Source of the DNA: Micromonospora rubida
GTDB lineage: Bacteria > Actinomycetota > Actinomycetes > Mycobacteriales > Micromonosporaceae
Length of the DNA stretch: 64,000 bases
Direction of reading: 5' to 3'
Assembly: GCF_009908295.1 (NCBI RefSeq)
Contig: NZ_JAAALO010000007.1
Location: forward strand, 248,001-312,000
Part shown: positions 7,674-16,048 of the stretch, piece by piece
Numbering within the stretch: position 1 is the first letter of the stretch
Layout of the letters: the number at the start of each line of letters is the position of its first letter
Program-made: the position numbers and the translations under genes
The notes under the pieces: model-generated
Told to the model about the DNA's origin: nothing
The model's input: the letters and a program-made list of their open reading frames with translations, nothing else
Database searches by the model: none

Positions 7674-8181
7674 TGATCGCGGTGATGTCATGGCTGTCGA
7701 AGTTCTTGGGCCAGATATCGCTGCGCATACACGAGTTGTTGTCCGTGTCGGCGCTCTTCGAGCGGTGGCCCAGCGAGCCGGTGTGCCCGAGTTCGTGACA
7801 GCCGAGGCTCTGCCAGTAGCCCGTGGACTTGCCGCTCATCGTCCGGGTGTTGAATTTGACGTCGTACTGGTCGCACAGCCCGTTCCACCAGTTGGTGTCG
7901 GTGCAGGTCGTCTGCCCGTACCAAGAACTGGAGTACGACTTGTCGTAGACGTGGATGTCCCCGCCGCCGGTCGAGGTGTTGATCTGCGAGCGGTCGAGCT
8001 GAGCCCGGCCGTGCGAGACCGCCGCCTTGCCGGCGCTCGTCAGCGAGTTCGACTCCACCGCCTGTTCCTTGTTGTCCGGCTTGCCGCTGTTGGCCTTGCC
8101 GCCGTGCCCGGCCATGGCCGGTGGCGCCAACGCCACCACGGCGATCAGCGTGGTACCGAGGACGATCGTCGTGCGCTTCAT
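7660..8181 (-). CDS. Small secreted zinc metalloprotease (metzincin-like)
   Basis: 173-aa exported protein; signal peptide 1-24 (AMAG cleavage region). The motif HELGHTGSLGHR near residues 129-140 gives His129, Glu130, His133 and His139 in HExxHxxxxxH spacing, and CMRSD near 151 could be the Met-turn. Together these fit the metzincin clan (matrixin/snapalysin-like), although the usual Gly of HExxHxxGxxH is shifted by one position. Four other Cys (WYGQTTCTD, GLCDQYD and GCHE regions plus CMRSD) suggest disulfides. The ATG follows GGAGGAGAG, and the upstream gene's TGA overlaps it as ATGA. Substrate unknown. Confidence 0.75.
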   Translation of the reverse strand: MKRTTIVLGTTLIAVVALAPPAMAGHGGKANSGKPDNKEQAVESNSLTSAGKAAVSHGRAQLDRSQINTSTGGGDIHVYDKSYSSSWYGQTTCTDTNWWNGLCDQYDVKFNTRTMSGKSTGYWQSLGCHELGHTGSLGHRSKSADTDNNSCMRSDIWPKNFDSHDITAINDNV

Positions 8182-8888
8182 TCCCCACTCTCCTCCGGAG
8201 GCTGCGGCAGCTCCGCGGTCGGCATCGACTCGGTCAGCGTGCCGGCGGCGACCTGCCCGCTCGCCGCGACGACCGTGTTGTTCAGGAACGAGGGCGCCAT
8301 CGTGGTGATCGACGTGGCCAGCTCGTTCTCCGCGTTGCTGGGCCGCAGCGCGCCGTCGACCACCAGCGGCCGCCCGTCGGAGCTGGCCAGCTGGTAGGTG
8401 TAGGGGTTGCTGGTGCCGACGGCGCGGCGCAGGAAGAAGTAGCCGGTGTCGCCCACCGCACTCCAGGCCACGTTGTTGGAGATGTAGCCGCGCCCCTCCT
8501 CGTCCCAGCCCTCCTCCTCGAGGGTGATGGACGGCGGGATGATCAGGTTCTTCGGGTTGTGCAGGACGTCGTACTTGGTGATTGTCACCGTCCGCAGCCG
8601 GATGTCACCGCCAACCGCCGCCGGGTCCTCGTCGGCGCTGGCCAGCCGGCCGGGCTCCACCGAGGTGACCGTGCCGAAGACCACCAGGTGTGAGGTGGCG
8701 GTCATCTGCTCGACGGTCTGGAAGTCGTACATCTCCTTGCCGAAGGCAAGCGCCTCGGGCTGTGTGTCGTAGCGCACGCCGGGGTCGGCCCGGCCGACAC
8801 CCACGGCCGCCACGAGCGCGGCCACCGCGACGGCCCCTGCCGCCGTCAGGCCCAGCCGGCGTGGGCCGGGACGCCTGAGTTTCTCCAC
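8178..8888 (-). CDS. Secreted/membrane-anchored protein of unknown function, first gene of the metzincin operon
   Basis: 236-aa protein starting at GTG 8888 with GGGAGA upstream. It has an Arg-rich N-terminus and a hydrophobic segment at about 10-33, so it is exported or anchored. The body has a beta-rich pattern (HLVVFGTVTSVEPG, IRLRTVTITKYDVLHN, VGDTGYFFLRR) and an acidic tail. I do not recognise a family. Its stop overlaps the metzincin start by 4 bp, so the two are translationally linked. The divergent SARP-type regulator starts 180 bp away across repeats that could control both directions. Confidence 0.6.
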   Translation of the reverse strand: MEKLRRPGPRRLGLTAAGAVAVAALVAAVGVGRADPGVRYDTQPEALAFGKEMYDFQTVEQMTATSHLVVFGTVTSVEPGRLASADEDPAAVGGDIRLRTVTITKYDVLHNPKNLIIPPSITLEEEGWDEEGRGYISNNVAWSAVGDTGYFFLRRAVGTSNPYTYQLASSDGRPLVVDGALRPSNAENELATSITTMAPSFLNNTVVAASGQVAAGTLTESMPTAELPQPPEESGE

Positions 8889-8994
8889 TCGCCGTTCTCC
8901 CTTTTCGAGGTGACGCGGCCGGTGCCGGCCGCGCGTCCCGACCGAACGGCCGAAGGACCGCCAGATCAGGACGGGATGCACGGTCCACACCCGT

Positions 8995-9023
8995 GGATGC
9001 AGGATGCTTGCAACCGGCTTGCA
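8995..9023 (+). promoter_or_regulatory. Three heptamer repeats with 11-bp period (SARP-type operator candidate)
   Basis: GGATGCA (8995-9001), GCTTGCA (9006-9012) and GCTTGCA (9017-9023), each separated by 4 bp. Direct heptamers every 11 bp are the known binding layout of SARP activators. The site lies 46 bp before the GTG of the SARP-type gene and also upstream of the divergent operon, so autoregulation or control of that operon is plausible. Confidence 0.5.
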
Positions 9024-9068
9024 GCTCGTCCACTGCGGACCGTCATACTCGCCGGTGGGGAGGTGGCG

Positions 9069-12000
9069 GTGGAGTTCCGGGTGTTGGGCACGGTCGAGGT
9101 GTGGGCGCACAGCGTCCAGGTCGACCTCGGTGGGCGCCAGCCTCGCCTCGTTCTCGCGACGCTGCTGCTGGAGCCGGACCGGGTGGTGGCGGTGGATCGG
9201 CTGATCGACCTGGTCTGGGGTCCGGCGCCGCCGCGCAGCGCCCGGGGCACCGTGCAGGCGCTGGTCTCCCGGCTGCGCACCGCGTTGCGGCAGGCGGGGG
9301 TGCCGGTGGAACTGATCGGCCGTGCGCCCGGCTACCTGCTCCGGGTCGACCCGCTGGCGGTCGACGCGCACCGGTTCACCGACCTGGTCGCGCGGGCGCG
9401 GGCGGCCGGCGACGACGACGCCGTGGCCCTGTTCGACCAGGCGCTGGCGCTGTGGCGGGGGGAGCCGCTCGCCGACGTGGCCGACGAGGAGGTGCGGCAC
9501 CGGCTCTGCGCCGGCCTGCGCGAGGCCCGCTGGACGGCGGTCGAGGAGCGGGCCGACGTGCTGCTGCGGCGGGGGCGTTCCCGGCAGGTCGCCGACGAGT
9601 TGACCGACGCGGTGGCCCGGCAACCCGGACGCCAGCGGCTGGTCGGTCAGCTCATGCTGGCCCTGTACCGGGAGGGCGGCGCCGACCGGGCGCTGGCCAC
9701 CTACCGGCAGGTACGCGATCGGCTCGCCGACGAACTCGGCCTCGACCCGGCCCCGGTGCTGCGCCGCCTTGAGGAGCGGATCCTGCGCGCCGACCCGACG
9801 CTGGGGCCGCCCGCCGACGTCGCCGGACCGGGCGGCGACGACCGCTCCGCGCTCGTCCGCCCCGCCGGGCTGCCGCACAGCAGCACGACCCTCACCGGAC
9901 GGGACGCCGAGCTGGAACGGCTCGACGCCGGGTTGGCGGAGCCGGCCGGCCGTACCCGGATCTGGGTGATCAGCGGCACCGCCGGGGTGGGCAAGACCGC
10001 CCTGGCGCTGCACTGGGCCCACCGGGTCCGCGCGGAGTTCCCGGACGGGCAGCTCCACCTCGACCTGCGTGGCTTCGACGCCGACCGGGAGCCGATGCCG
10101 GTGGAGACGGCGCTGACCCACCTGCTGACCGCGCTCGGGGTCGACCCGAGGGCGGTGCCGGACGGGTTGGACGGCCGAACGGCGCTGCTCCGCTCGCTAC
10201 TGGCCGGTCGGGACGTGCTGCTGGTGCTGGACAACGCCCGCCACGCCGACCAGGTGCTGCCGCTCATCCCGTCCCGCGGCACCGTGCTCGTCACCAGCCG
10301 GCACCGCCTCGGTGACCTCGTGGTCCGCGCCGACGCCCGGCTGCTCCCGTTGGACGTGCTCACCCCGGTGGCGTCGGTACGTCTCCTGGCGACGCTGCTG
10401 GGTGCGGCGGCCGTGCGGGCCGACCCGGCGGCGGCAGCGAAGCTGGCTCGGCTCTGCGGCCACCTGCCACTGGCCCTGCGCATCGCCGCGGCCAACGTGC
10501 AGTCGGCCGGCAGGGCGGACGTCGCCGGCCTGGTCCGCGAGCTGGCCGACGGGGACCGGCTGGCCGGGTTGACCGTCGACGGCGCCGAGCAGGGGGCGGT
10601 GACGAAGGCGTTCGCCCTGTCGTACCGGGTGTTGTCCGGGCCGCAGCGGGAACTGTTCCGCCGCCTCGGCCTGGTGCCCGGGGCGAGCATCACCGCCGGC
10701 CCGGCCGGCGCGGTCGCCGGCGTGCCGGTGCCCACCGCGACCCGGCGACTGCGGGCCCTGGCGGCGGCGCACCTGCTGGAGCGACACCCCGGCGAGCGCT
10801 ACCGCTTCCACGACCTGCTGCGCCGGTACGCCGTGGACCGGCTCACCGCGGAGGACGACGAGGCGGCCCGCGGGGTGGCCCGGAGGCGGCTGTTCGACCA
10901 CTACCTGGACACGGCCGACGCGGCGGGCCGCCGGGTCATTCCGCATTTCGTGCGGCTGCCGCGGCCGGTGGCAGCGGACCCCTTCCCCGACACCGACGCC
11001 GCCCTGGCCTGGTTGGATGCCGAGTGGGCGAACCTTACGGCGGCGGTCGAAGAGGCCGCCCGGTGCGGTCCCCGCCGGTACGCCTGGCATCTCACCGACG
11101 CGCTGCGCGCCTACTTCCACCAGCGGGGTCGTCGGGAGGAGTGGCTGAACGCGGCGACGGTGGCGCTGGCCGCCGCCCAGACCGACGGTGACGCCCGCGC
11201 CCAGGCCGCGATGCACCAGAGCATCGCGCTCGTGCAGGTCAACAGCGGCCGGTACGAGGAGGCCCGCGAGCACCTGCTCGAAGGGCTGCGGTGCAGCGAC
11301 GCGGACAGCTGGCAGGAGGGACGGGCCGGGATCCTGAACAACCTCAGCGCGGTGCACCAGCGGCTCGGCGACCCGCACGCGGCGATCGACTGCGCCCGCC
11401 TGTCGTTGGCGCTCAACCGCCGGTCGGGCAATGACGGCGGGGAGGCCATGTCCCTGGCCAACCTCGGGTTCTCGCATTGGCAGCTCGGCGCGTTCGCGGA
11501 GGCGGACGCCCACTTCCGGGCCGCACTGGAGCGCGGGGAGCGGGCCGGGGCGCACTACAACGTGGCCGTGCTCCTGGTCGACCTGGCCAACGTGCGCCGG
11601 GACCGGGGCGACCCGGACGGCGCGGATGATCTCTACGCCCGCGCGCTCGCCGCCAATCGGGAGCTCGGCTACCGGTACGGTGAGGCGACCGCCCTGGCCG
11701 GCCGTGCGGTGCTCTGGAGCGACACGGATCGCGCCGAGCTGGCCCGTGCCGACGCCGAGCGGGCGGTGACGCTGACCCGGGAGATCGGCGACGCGGGCAC
11801 CGAGGCGTGGGCTGCCGACGCGCTGGGGCGGGTGCTGCTGGCGCTGGGACACCCGGGCGAGGCGGCCGAGCAGCACCGCCGGTCCCTCGAACTTGCCCGG
11901 CGTACCCGATTCTGCTGGTGCGAGGCGACGGCCCTGACCGGCCTCGCCGCCGCCGAGCTGGCCGGGGGTGACCCGGAGGCCGCCGGGCGACACGGGCGGG

Positions 12001-12191
12001 CGGCGTTGGGTCTGGCCACCCGCTCGGGCTACCGGCCGCTTGAGATTCGGGCGTCCTATCTCCTCGCCCGGCTCGCGGAGCGGTCCGCGGACACGGCCGA
12101 GGCAGCGCGGCTGGACGGCCAGGCGACTCGGCTGGCCCGGGAGACCGGGTACGCGCTGCCGGGTCGCCCGGCACCGCAGCCGCAGCGCTAG
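9069..12191 (+). CDS. AfsR-like SARP regulator (wHTH-BTAD-NB-ARC-TPR)
   Basis: Large cytoplasmic transcription activator, about 1040 aa. GTG 9069 gives the usual VEFRVLG start and has GGGGAGG 5 bp upstream; longer starts would translate through the direct repeats. Domains: OmpR-type winged helix (1-90), BTAD (about 95-245, with EPLADV and ELGLDPAP), NB-ARC (Walker A GTAGVGKTALAL near 300, LLVLDNARHADQVLPLIP, TSRHRLGDLVV), then C-terminal TPR helices (about 670-1030, with repeated LNNLSAVHQRLGD and NLGFSHWQLG patterns). It is not embedded in a biosynthetic cluster; its likely target is itself or the divergent metzincin operon. Its TAG stop contains the TA target of the IS630 element, but the coding sequence is unchanged. 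Confidence 0.92.
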   Translation: MEFRVLGTVEVWAHSVQVDLGGRQPRLVLATLLLEPDRVVAVDRLIDLVWGPAPPRSARGTVQALVSRLRTALRQAGVPVELIGRAPGYLLRVDPLAVDAHRFTDLVARARAAGDDDAVALFDQALALWRGEPLADVADEEVRHRLCAGLREARWTAVEERADVLLRRGRSRQVADELTDAVARQPGRQRLVGQLMLALYREGGADRALATYRQVRDRLADELGLDPAPVLRRLEERILRADPTLGPPADVAGPGGDDRSALVRPAGLPHSSTTLTGRDAELERLDAGLAEPAGRTRIWVISGTAGVGKTALALHWAHRVRAEFPDGQLHLDLRGFDADREPMPVETALTHLLTALGVDPRAVPDGLDGRTALLRSLLAGRDVLLVLDNARHADQVLPLIPSRGTVLVTSRHRLGDLVVRADARLLPLDVLTPVASVRLLATLLGAAAVRADPAAAAKLARLCGHLPLALRIAAANVQSAGRADVAGLVRELADGDRLAGLTVDGAEQGAVTKAFALSYRVLSGPQRELFRRLGLVPGASITAGPAGAVAGVPVPTATRRLRALAAAHLLERHPGERYRFHDLLRRYAVDRLTAEDDEAARGVARRRLFDHYLDTADAAGRRVIPHFVRLPRPVAADPFPDTDAALAWLDAEWANLTAAVEEAARCGPRRYAWHLTDALRAYFHQRGRREEWLNAATVALAAAQTDGDARAQAAMHQSIALVQVNSGRYEEAREHLLEGLRCSDADSWQEGRAGILNNLSAVHQRLGDPHAAIDCARLSLALNRRSGNDGGEAMSLANLGFSHWQLGAFAEADAHFRAALERGERAGAHYNVAVLLVDLANVRRDRGDPDGADDLYARALAANRELGYRYGEATALAGRAVLWSDTDRAELARADAERAVTLTREIGDAGTEAWAADALGRVLLALGHPGEAAEQHRRSLELARRTRFCWCEATALTGLAAAELAGGDPEAAGRHGRAALGLATRSGYRPLEIRASYLLARLAERSADTAEAARLDGQATRLARETGYALPGRPAPQPQR

Positions 12192-13279
12192 TGTCCTGCG
12201 CCGGAAATTCGCCTACAAAATTGTGCGGCTGATTCGAGGATCTCTTCGGCGGTCTTGGTCCAGGTGAACGGCCGTGGGTCGCGGTTCCAGTCGGCGATCC
12301 AGGAGCGGATGTCGGCTTCCAGGGCTTGGACGCTCTTGTGTGCGCCGCGGCGGATCTTCTGCTCTGCGAGGTGGCCGAACCAGCGTTCGACCTGGTTGAT
12401 CCAGGACGAGCCGGTCGGGGTGAAGTGCATGTGGAACCGGGGATGTTTCGCCAGCCAGGCCCGCACGGTCGGGGTCTTGTGGGTGCCGTAGTTTTCGCAG
12501 ACCAGGTGTACGTCCAACTCGGCCGGCACCGTCTTGTCGATCGTGGTCAGGAACTTTTTGAACTCGACGGCGCGGTGCTGGCGATGCAACTCGCCGATCA
12601 CGTGACCGTCGGCGATGTTGAACGCGGCGAACAGGCTGGTGATGCCGTTGCGGGCGTAGTCGTGGGTGCGCCGTTCGGGCATGCCGGGCATCATCGGCAG
12701 GACCGGCTGGGACCTGTCGAGGGCCTGGATCTGGCTCTTCTCGTCGACACAGAGCACGACGGCCCGCTCGGGTGGGTTGTGGTAGAGGCCGGCGACGTCG
12801 ACGACCTTCTCGATGAACAGCGCGTCCGTGGACAGTTTGACGGTCTCGCTCCGGTGTGGCTTGAGGCCGAAATCCCGCCAGATTCGCCCGATCGTGGACT
12901 TCGACAACCCCGACTTCTCGGCCATGGACTTGCGTGACCAGTGGGTGGCGTTGCGCGGGGTCCGCTCCAACGTCGTCACCACCACGTCCTCGACCTGGTC
13001 GAGGCTGATCGACGGTGGGCGCCCTGGTCGCTGCTCGTCCATCAGTCCATCCAGCCGTAGCTTCAGGAACCGCCGCCGCCACTTGCCCACGGTGGACAAG
13101 TGCACTCCGAGATCCCTCGCGACATCGGTGTTCGACGCACCTTCAGCACAGGCCAGGACGATCCGTGAACGCATCGCCAGGACCTGCGACGACTTCGCCC
13201 GCCGTGACCACCGCGTCAACGTCGCTCGCTCATCGTCGGTCAGCGTCAGCGGCGCAGTGGGACGCCCGGTTCTCGGCAT
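12188..13279 (-). CDS. IS630-family DDE transposase with altered second catalytic Asp
   Basis: 363-aa transposase. The N-terminal paired HTH (ASNTDVARDLGVHLSTVGKW) is followed by a second HTH (SKSTIGRIWRDFGL) and the DDE core: VLCVDEKSQI gives Asp179, the conserved second-aspartate motif reads CENYGTHK (usually CDNYGTHK), and SSWINQVERW gives Glu298. The second catalytic Asp is thus Glu262, which may weaken or abolish activity. The stop TAG uses the flanking target TA plus one more base, so the reading frame ends only because of where the element landed. The gene overlaps the convergent SARP gene by 4 bp (CTAG), each using one strand as its stop. Confidence 0.93.
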   Translation of the reverse strand: MPRTGRPTAPLTLTDDERATLTRWSRRAKSSQVLAMRSRIVLACAEGASNTDVARDLGVHLSTVGKWRRRFLKLRLDGLMDEQRPGRPPSISLDQVEDVVVTTLERTPRNATHWSRKSMAEKSGLSKSTIGRIWRDFGLKPHRSETVKLSTDALFIEKVVDVAGLYHNPPERAVVLCVDEKSQIQALDRSQPVLPMMPGMPERRTHDYARNGITSLFAAFNIADGHVIGELHRQHRAVEFKKFLTTIDKTVPAELDVHLVCENYGTHKTPTVRAWLAKHPRFHMHFTPTGSSWINQVERWFGHLAEQKIRRGAHKSVQALEADIRSWIADWNRDPRPFTWTKTAEEILESAAQFCRRISGAGH

Positions 13280-13325
13280 CCCACCACCCTACCCATTTAT
13301 CAGGCGAATCTCCGGCGCAGGACAC
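12191..13325. mobile_element. IS630-family insertion sequence, complete, flanked by TA duplication
   Basis: 1,135-bp element. The left end begins GTGTCCTGCGCCGGAAATTC; the right end is the inverted copy with one mismatch over about 24 bp (AAATTC against AGATTC). TA dinucleotides at 12189-12190 and 13326-13327 flank it, the standard IS630/Tc1 target duplication. One transposase gene fills it on the minus strand. Insertion is within the TAG stop of the SARP gene. Because the base after the right-hand TA is also G, the original stop was TAG too, so the upstream protein is unaltered. Confidence 0.92.
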
Positions 13326-13440
13326 TAGGTGGGGGCCGCGACAATGAGGAAATTCCGTTAACAGAAGGCAGCGTGTCGATGTCATGTCAATCGCCGCCCG
13401 CTGCTGACCGGGGCCGTGCTCCGGTCCGTCGGCGCTTTGG

Positions 13441-13459
13441 GGCGGCCGTCCGGGCCGCC
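13441..13459 (-). terminator. Hairpin after the PucR-type gene
   Basis: GGCGGCC and GGCCGCC pair around a 5-nt loop, starting 5 bp beyond the stop codon of the leftward PucR-type gene. Short but well placed. The remaining 115 bp up to the IS end show no gene. Confidence 0.5.
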
Positions 13460-13464
13460 GTTGG

Positions 13465-14694
13465 TCACGCCGTCCGATAGTGGCCGGTGAGCCGGCCGAG
13501 CTTCATCGCCAGGTGCAGGCACAGCCGCTCGTTGCCGTCCTTCAGGTCGGTCCCGGCGAGCTGTTCCACCCGTTGCAGCCGGTAGTAGAGGGTGGTCCGG
13601 TGCAGCCGAAGCTTCTCGGCGGTCGCGTGCGCGTTGCCCGCCAGGTCGAGGTAGGCCTCCAGGGTCTCCAGCAGCACCTGGTGGGCGTCGTCGCGTAGCA
13701 ACCGCTCAAGCCCGGGATGCACGCCCGCGACGTCGAGGTGCTGGCTGTCCAGCTGGGACAGCACCCGGTAGATGCCCAGGCCGGCCCAGGAGACCACCCG
13801 GCCCAGCGCGGGCAGCTGCGTACCGACCCGGGCCGCCTGCGCGGCCTCCTGGTAGGACTCGACCGCGTTGGCCAGCCCGGTGCGGGGCTCGCCGATCCCG
13901 GTCACGGTCCGGTCCACGGAGGCGAGGCCCCGGGTCGCGGTGCCCAGCGCCTCGTCCAGGTGGCCGGCGCAGACCTCCGGCGAGGGGCGTCCGGCGACCC
14001 GGTCGCCGCAGACCAGCAGCACCCCGTGGTCGTGCCAGACCAGGTGCAGCGTCTCCCGCACCCCGATCCACCGGCGGGTGGTCACCAGGGCCTGTTCCAG
14101 GGCGATCCGGGCCACCTCGTCGGGCTGCCGCCCGCCGGCCGGCACGAGCTGGGCGACGAGCGCGACGGTCGGCCCGTCGCCGGCCACCGTGCCCTCCTCC
14201 AGCAGCGCCCGCGTCGCGTGCTCACGGGCCTCCCGGCTCTCCACCAGCAGCGTGCGGGTGGCCTCGGTCTCCCGCTGCGAGGCCAGCTCACCGAGCAGGT
14301 TCTCCCGGTACAGGGCCAGCGACAGGTCGGTGAAGGCGCCGGTCGCGGTGGCGATGTCGGCGTCGGTCATCGAGCCGTCCGCGTCGATGAACCAGACGAA
14401 TCCGAGCAGCAGGTCGTCGTGCCGGATCGGCACGCAGACCCTCGGCAGCAGGTCCAGCTCGGCGCACGCGGGGGTGCGGACCGGCTCGCGCGCCGTGAGC
14501 ACGCCCATGCCCCGGAACCAGGCGATCACCTCCGGCGTCGTCTGCCGGCGCAGGATCGACATCCGGCGGACGTCGTCCATCGGGCCGTCGTGCTCGCTGT
14601 AGGCGACCACCCGCTGCCGCCGGTCCTCGATGAGGGCGGGCCGCCCCACCCGGGCGGCGACGGCGTCGACGATTCGCTGGAGCTCACCGTGCAT
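13465..14694 (-). CDS. PucR-family transcriptional regulator
   Basis: 409-aa regulator. The N-terminal half (about 1-140) is GAF-like, with VCVPIRHDDLLLGFVWFIDAD as its most typical region. The middle resembles the GGDEF-like/CdaR segment of the family, and the C-terminus (about 335-400) is the PucR HTH_30: LETLEAYLDLAGNAHATAEKL and LHRTTLYYRLQRVEQLAG. The ATG follows GGGGAGA. It is divergent from an aldolase-fold gene 259 bp away, an arrangement typical of a regulator controlling a small catabolic gene. PucR proteins respond to small nitrogenous metabolites; here the ligand is unknown. Confidence 0.88.
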   Translation of the reverse strand: MHGELQRIVDAVAARVGRPALIEDRRQRVVAYSEHDGPMDDVRRMSILRRQTTPEVIAWFRGMGVLTAREPVRTPACAELDLLPRVCVPIRHDDLLLGFVWFIDADGSMTDADIATATGAFTDLSLALYRENLLGELASQRETEATRTLLVESREAREHATRALLEEGTVAGDGPTVALVAQLVPAGGRQPDEVARIALEQALVTTRRWIGVRETLHLVWHDHGVLLVCGDRVAGRPSPEVCAGHLDEALGTATRGLASVDRTVTGIGEPRTGLANAVESYQEAAQAARVGTQLPALGRVVSWAGLGIYRVLSQLDSQHLDVAGVHPGLERLLRDDAHQVLLETLEAYLDLAGNAHATAEKLRLHRTTLYYRLQRVEQLAGTDLKDGNERLCLHLAMKLGRLTGHYRTA

Positions 14695-14953
14695 GGATCT
14701 CCCCTGGTTGCGCCGCGCGGACAGGGGTCGCGCGACCGCCAGTCCTTACCCTCCGGTGCGGGTGGGTCTCCGCGCAAGGTCCACTGTCGAAGTCGCGACA
14801 AAAGGACGGGCGGCACCGCCCCTGTTCCGGCATCTGTCCGAAGACCGGCGGCGAGGGACGTTCCTAAGGTTCCGGTACGGACCGCACCCGGCACCGGCAC
14901 GCACAGCGCGGGTGGGGTGACGGGCGGTGCCGGCGCGGAGAAGGGATGCCCGA

Positions 14954-15871
14954 GTGAGAGCTGGTAGGCCCTGGCGGGGCGTGCTGGTGGACATCACCAC
15001 GCCGTTCCGCGACGACCTGTCGGTCGATCTGGACCAGCTCCAGGAGCACGTCCGCTGGCTCGCCGCCCAGGGGTGCCACGGGGTCGCGCCGTGCGCGTCG
15101 GTGGGGGAGTACCGTGCCCTCTCCGACGACGAGCGGGCCGCCGTGGTGCGGGCGACGGTGCAGGCCGCGCCGCCCGGCTGCGCGGTGCTGCCCGGGGTCG
15201 GCGGCTACGGCAGCCGGCAGGCCCGGCGCTGGGCGGAGCAGGCCGCCGAGGCCGGCGCCCACGGTGTGCTCGCCCCGCCGCCCGACGGGCCCGCCGCCCG
15301 CGACGCCGACGTGGTCGCCCACTACCGGGAGGTGGCGGCGGTCGGCCTGCCGGTGGTCGCCCACAACGAACCGTACGACACCCGGGTGGACCTCACGCCG
15401 GACCTTGTGGCGACCGTCGCCGAGATCGACGGGATCGTCGCGGTCAAGGAGGTCACCGGCGACGTGCGCAGGCTGCACCGCCTGCGGGACCTGTGCCCAC
15501 ACGTCGACGTGCTGGTCGGCGCCGACGACGTGCTGTTGGAACTGGTGCTGTGCGGCGCCACGGGATGGGTCGCCACGCTATCCAACGCGCTGCCCCGCGA
15601 GGCCGTGCGGCTGTACGAGCTGTGCGTCGCCCGCGACCCGGGCCGGGCGCTGCCGCTCTACGCCGAGCTGCACCCGCTCCTCGGCTGGGCCTCCCGGCCC
15701 GAGTCCGTGCAGGCCGTCAAGCTCGCCATGGAGTGCGCCGGGCGGTTCGGCGGCCGGTGCCGCCCACCGCGTGGGCCCCTGCCCGGGCCCGCCGCCGAGC
15801 GGGTGCGCCGGGACGTGCGGCGGGCCCTCGCGGCGACCGCCGAACCGGCCTTCGGGGGCCCTGCTGGCTGA
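14954..15871 (+). CDS. DHDPS-fold (DapA/NanA superfamily) aldolase/lyase with atypical active site
   Basis: 305-aa TIM-barrel lyase. The GTG at 14954 is supported by AAGGG 8 bp upstream, and an early ITTPF motif is typical of the family. The Schiff-base lysine is in VAVKEVTGD. Compared with E. coli DapA the usual proton-relay residues are changed: GTTGE is ASVGE here, TPYYN is APPPD, and LYNVP is AHNEP, so Thr44/Tyr107/Tyr133 become Ser/Pro/His. This argues against lysine biosynthesis and for a different 2-oxo-acid lyase or dehydratase. The divergent PucR-type regulator suggests inducible catabolism, for example of an amino-acid-derived substrate. Substrate not assignable. Confidence 0.8.
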   Translation: MRAGRPWRGVLVDITTPFRDDLSVDLDQLQEHVRWLAAQGCHGVAPCASVGEYRALSDDERAAVVRATVQAAPPGCAVLPGVGGYGSRQARRWAEQAAEAGAHGVLAPPPDGPAARDADVVAHYREVAAVGLPVVAHNEPYDTRVDLTPDLVATVAEIDGIVAVKEVTGDVRRLHRLRDLCPHVDVLVGADDVLLELVLCGATGWVATLSNALPREAVRLYELCVARDPGRALPLYAELHPLLGWASRPESVQAVKLAMECAGRFGGRCRPPRGPLPGPAAERVRRDVRRALAATAEPAFGGPAG

Positions 15872-15935
15872 TCCGTCGGTGTGCGCCGGTCCTTCAGGTG
15901 TCGGAAGCAGCCGCCCCACCTGCCGACATCTGCAC

Positions 15936-15966
15936 AGTGACCAGCCCCGGCCCGCCCTCCTAGATT
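15936..15966 (+). promoter_or_regulatory. Putative sigma-70-type promoter of the M6 protease
   Basis: TAGATT at 15961-15966 fits the actinobacterial -10 pattern, with a TTGAC-like GTGAC about 18 bp upstream. It lies 83 bp before the GTG of the protease. Weak evidence; no other gene occupies 15872-16048. Confidence 0.35.
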
Positions 15967-16048
15967 CGCTGCGCGGCCTGCTGACAGGCGTTCCGCGATC
16001 CCCCGCCGGGATGCCCGGCGCCGCGATCCCCCGACGAGAGGTGGTTCC

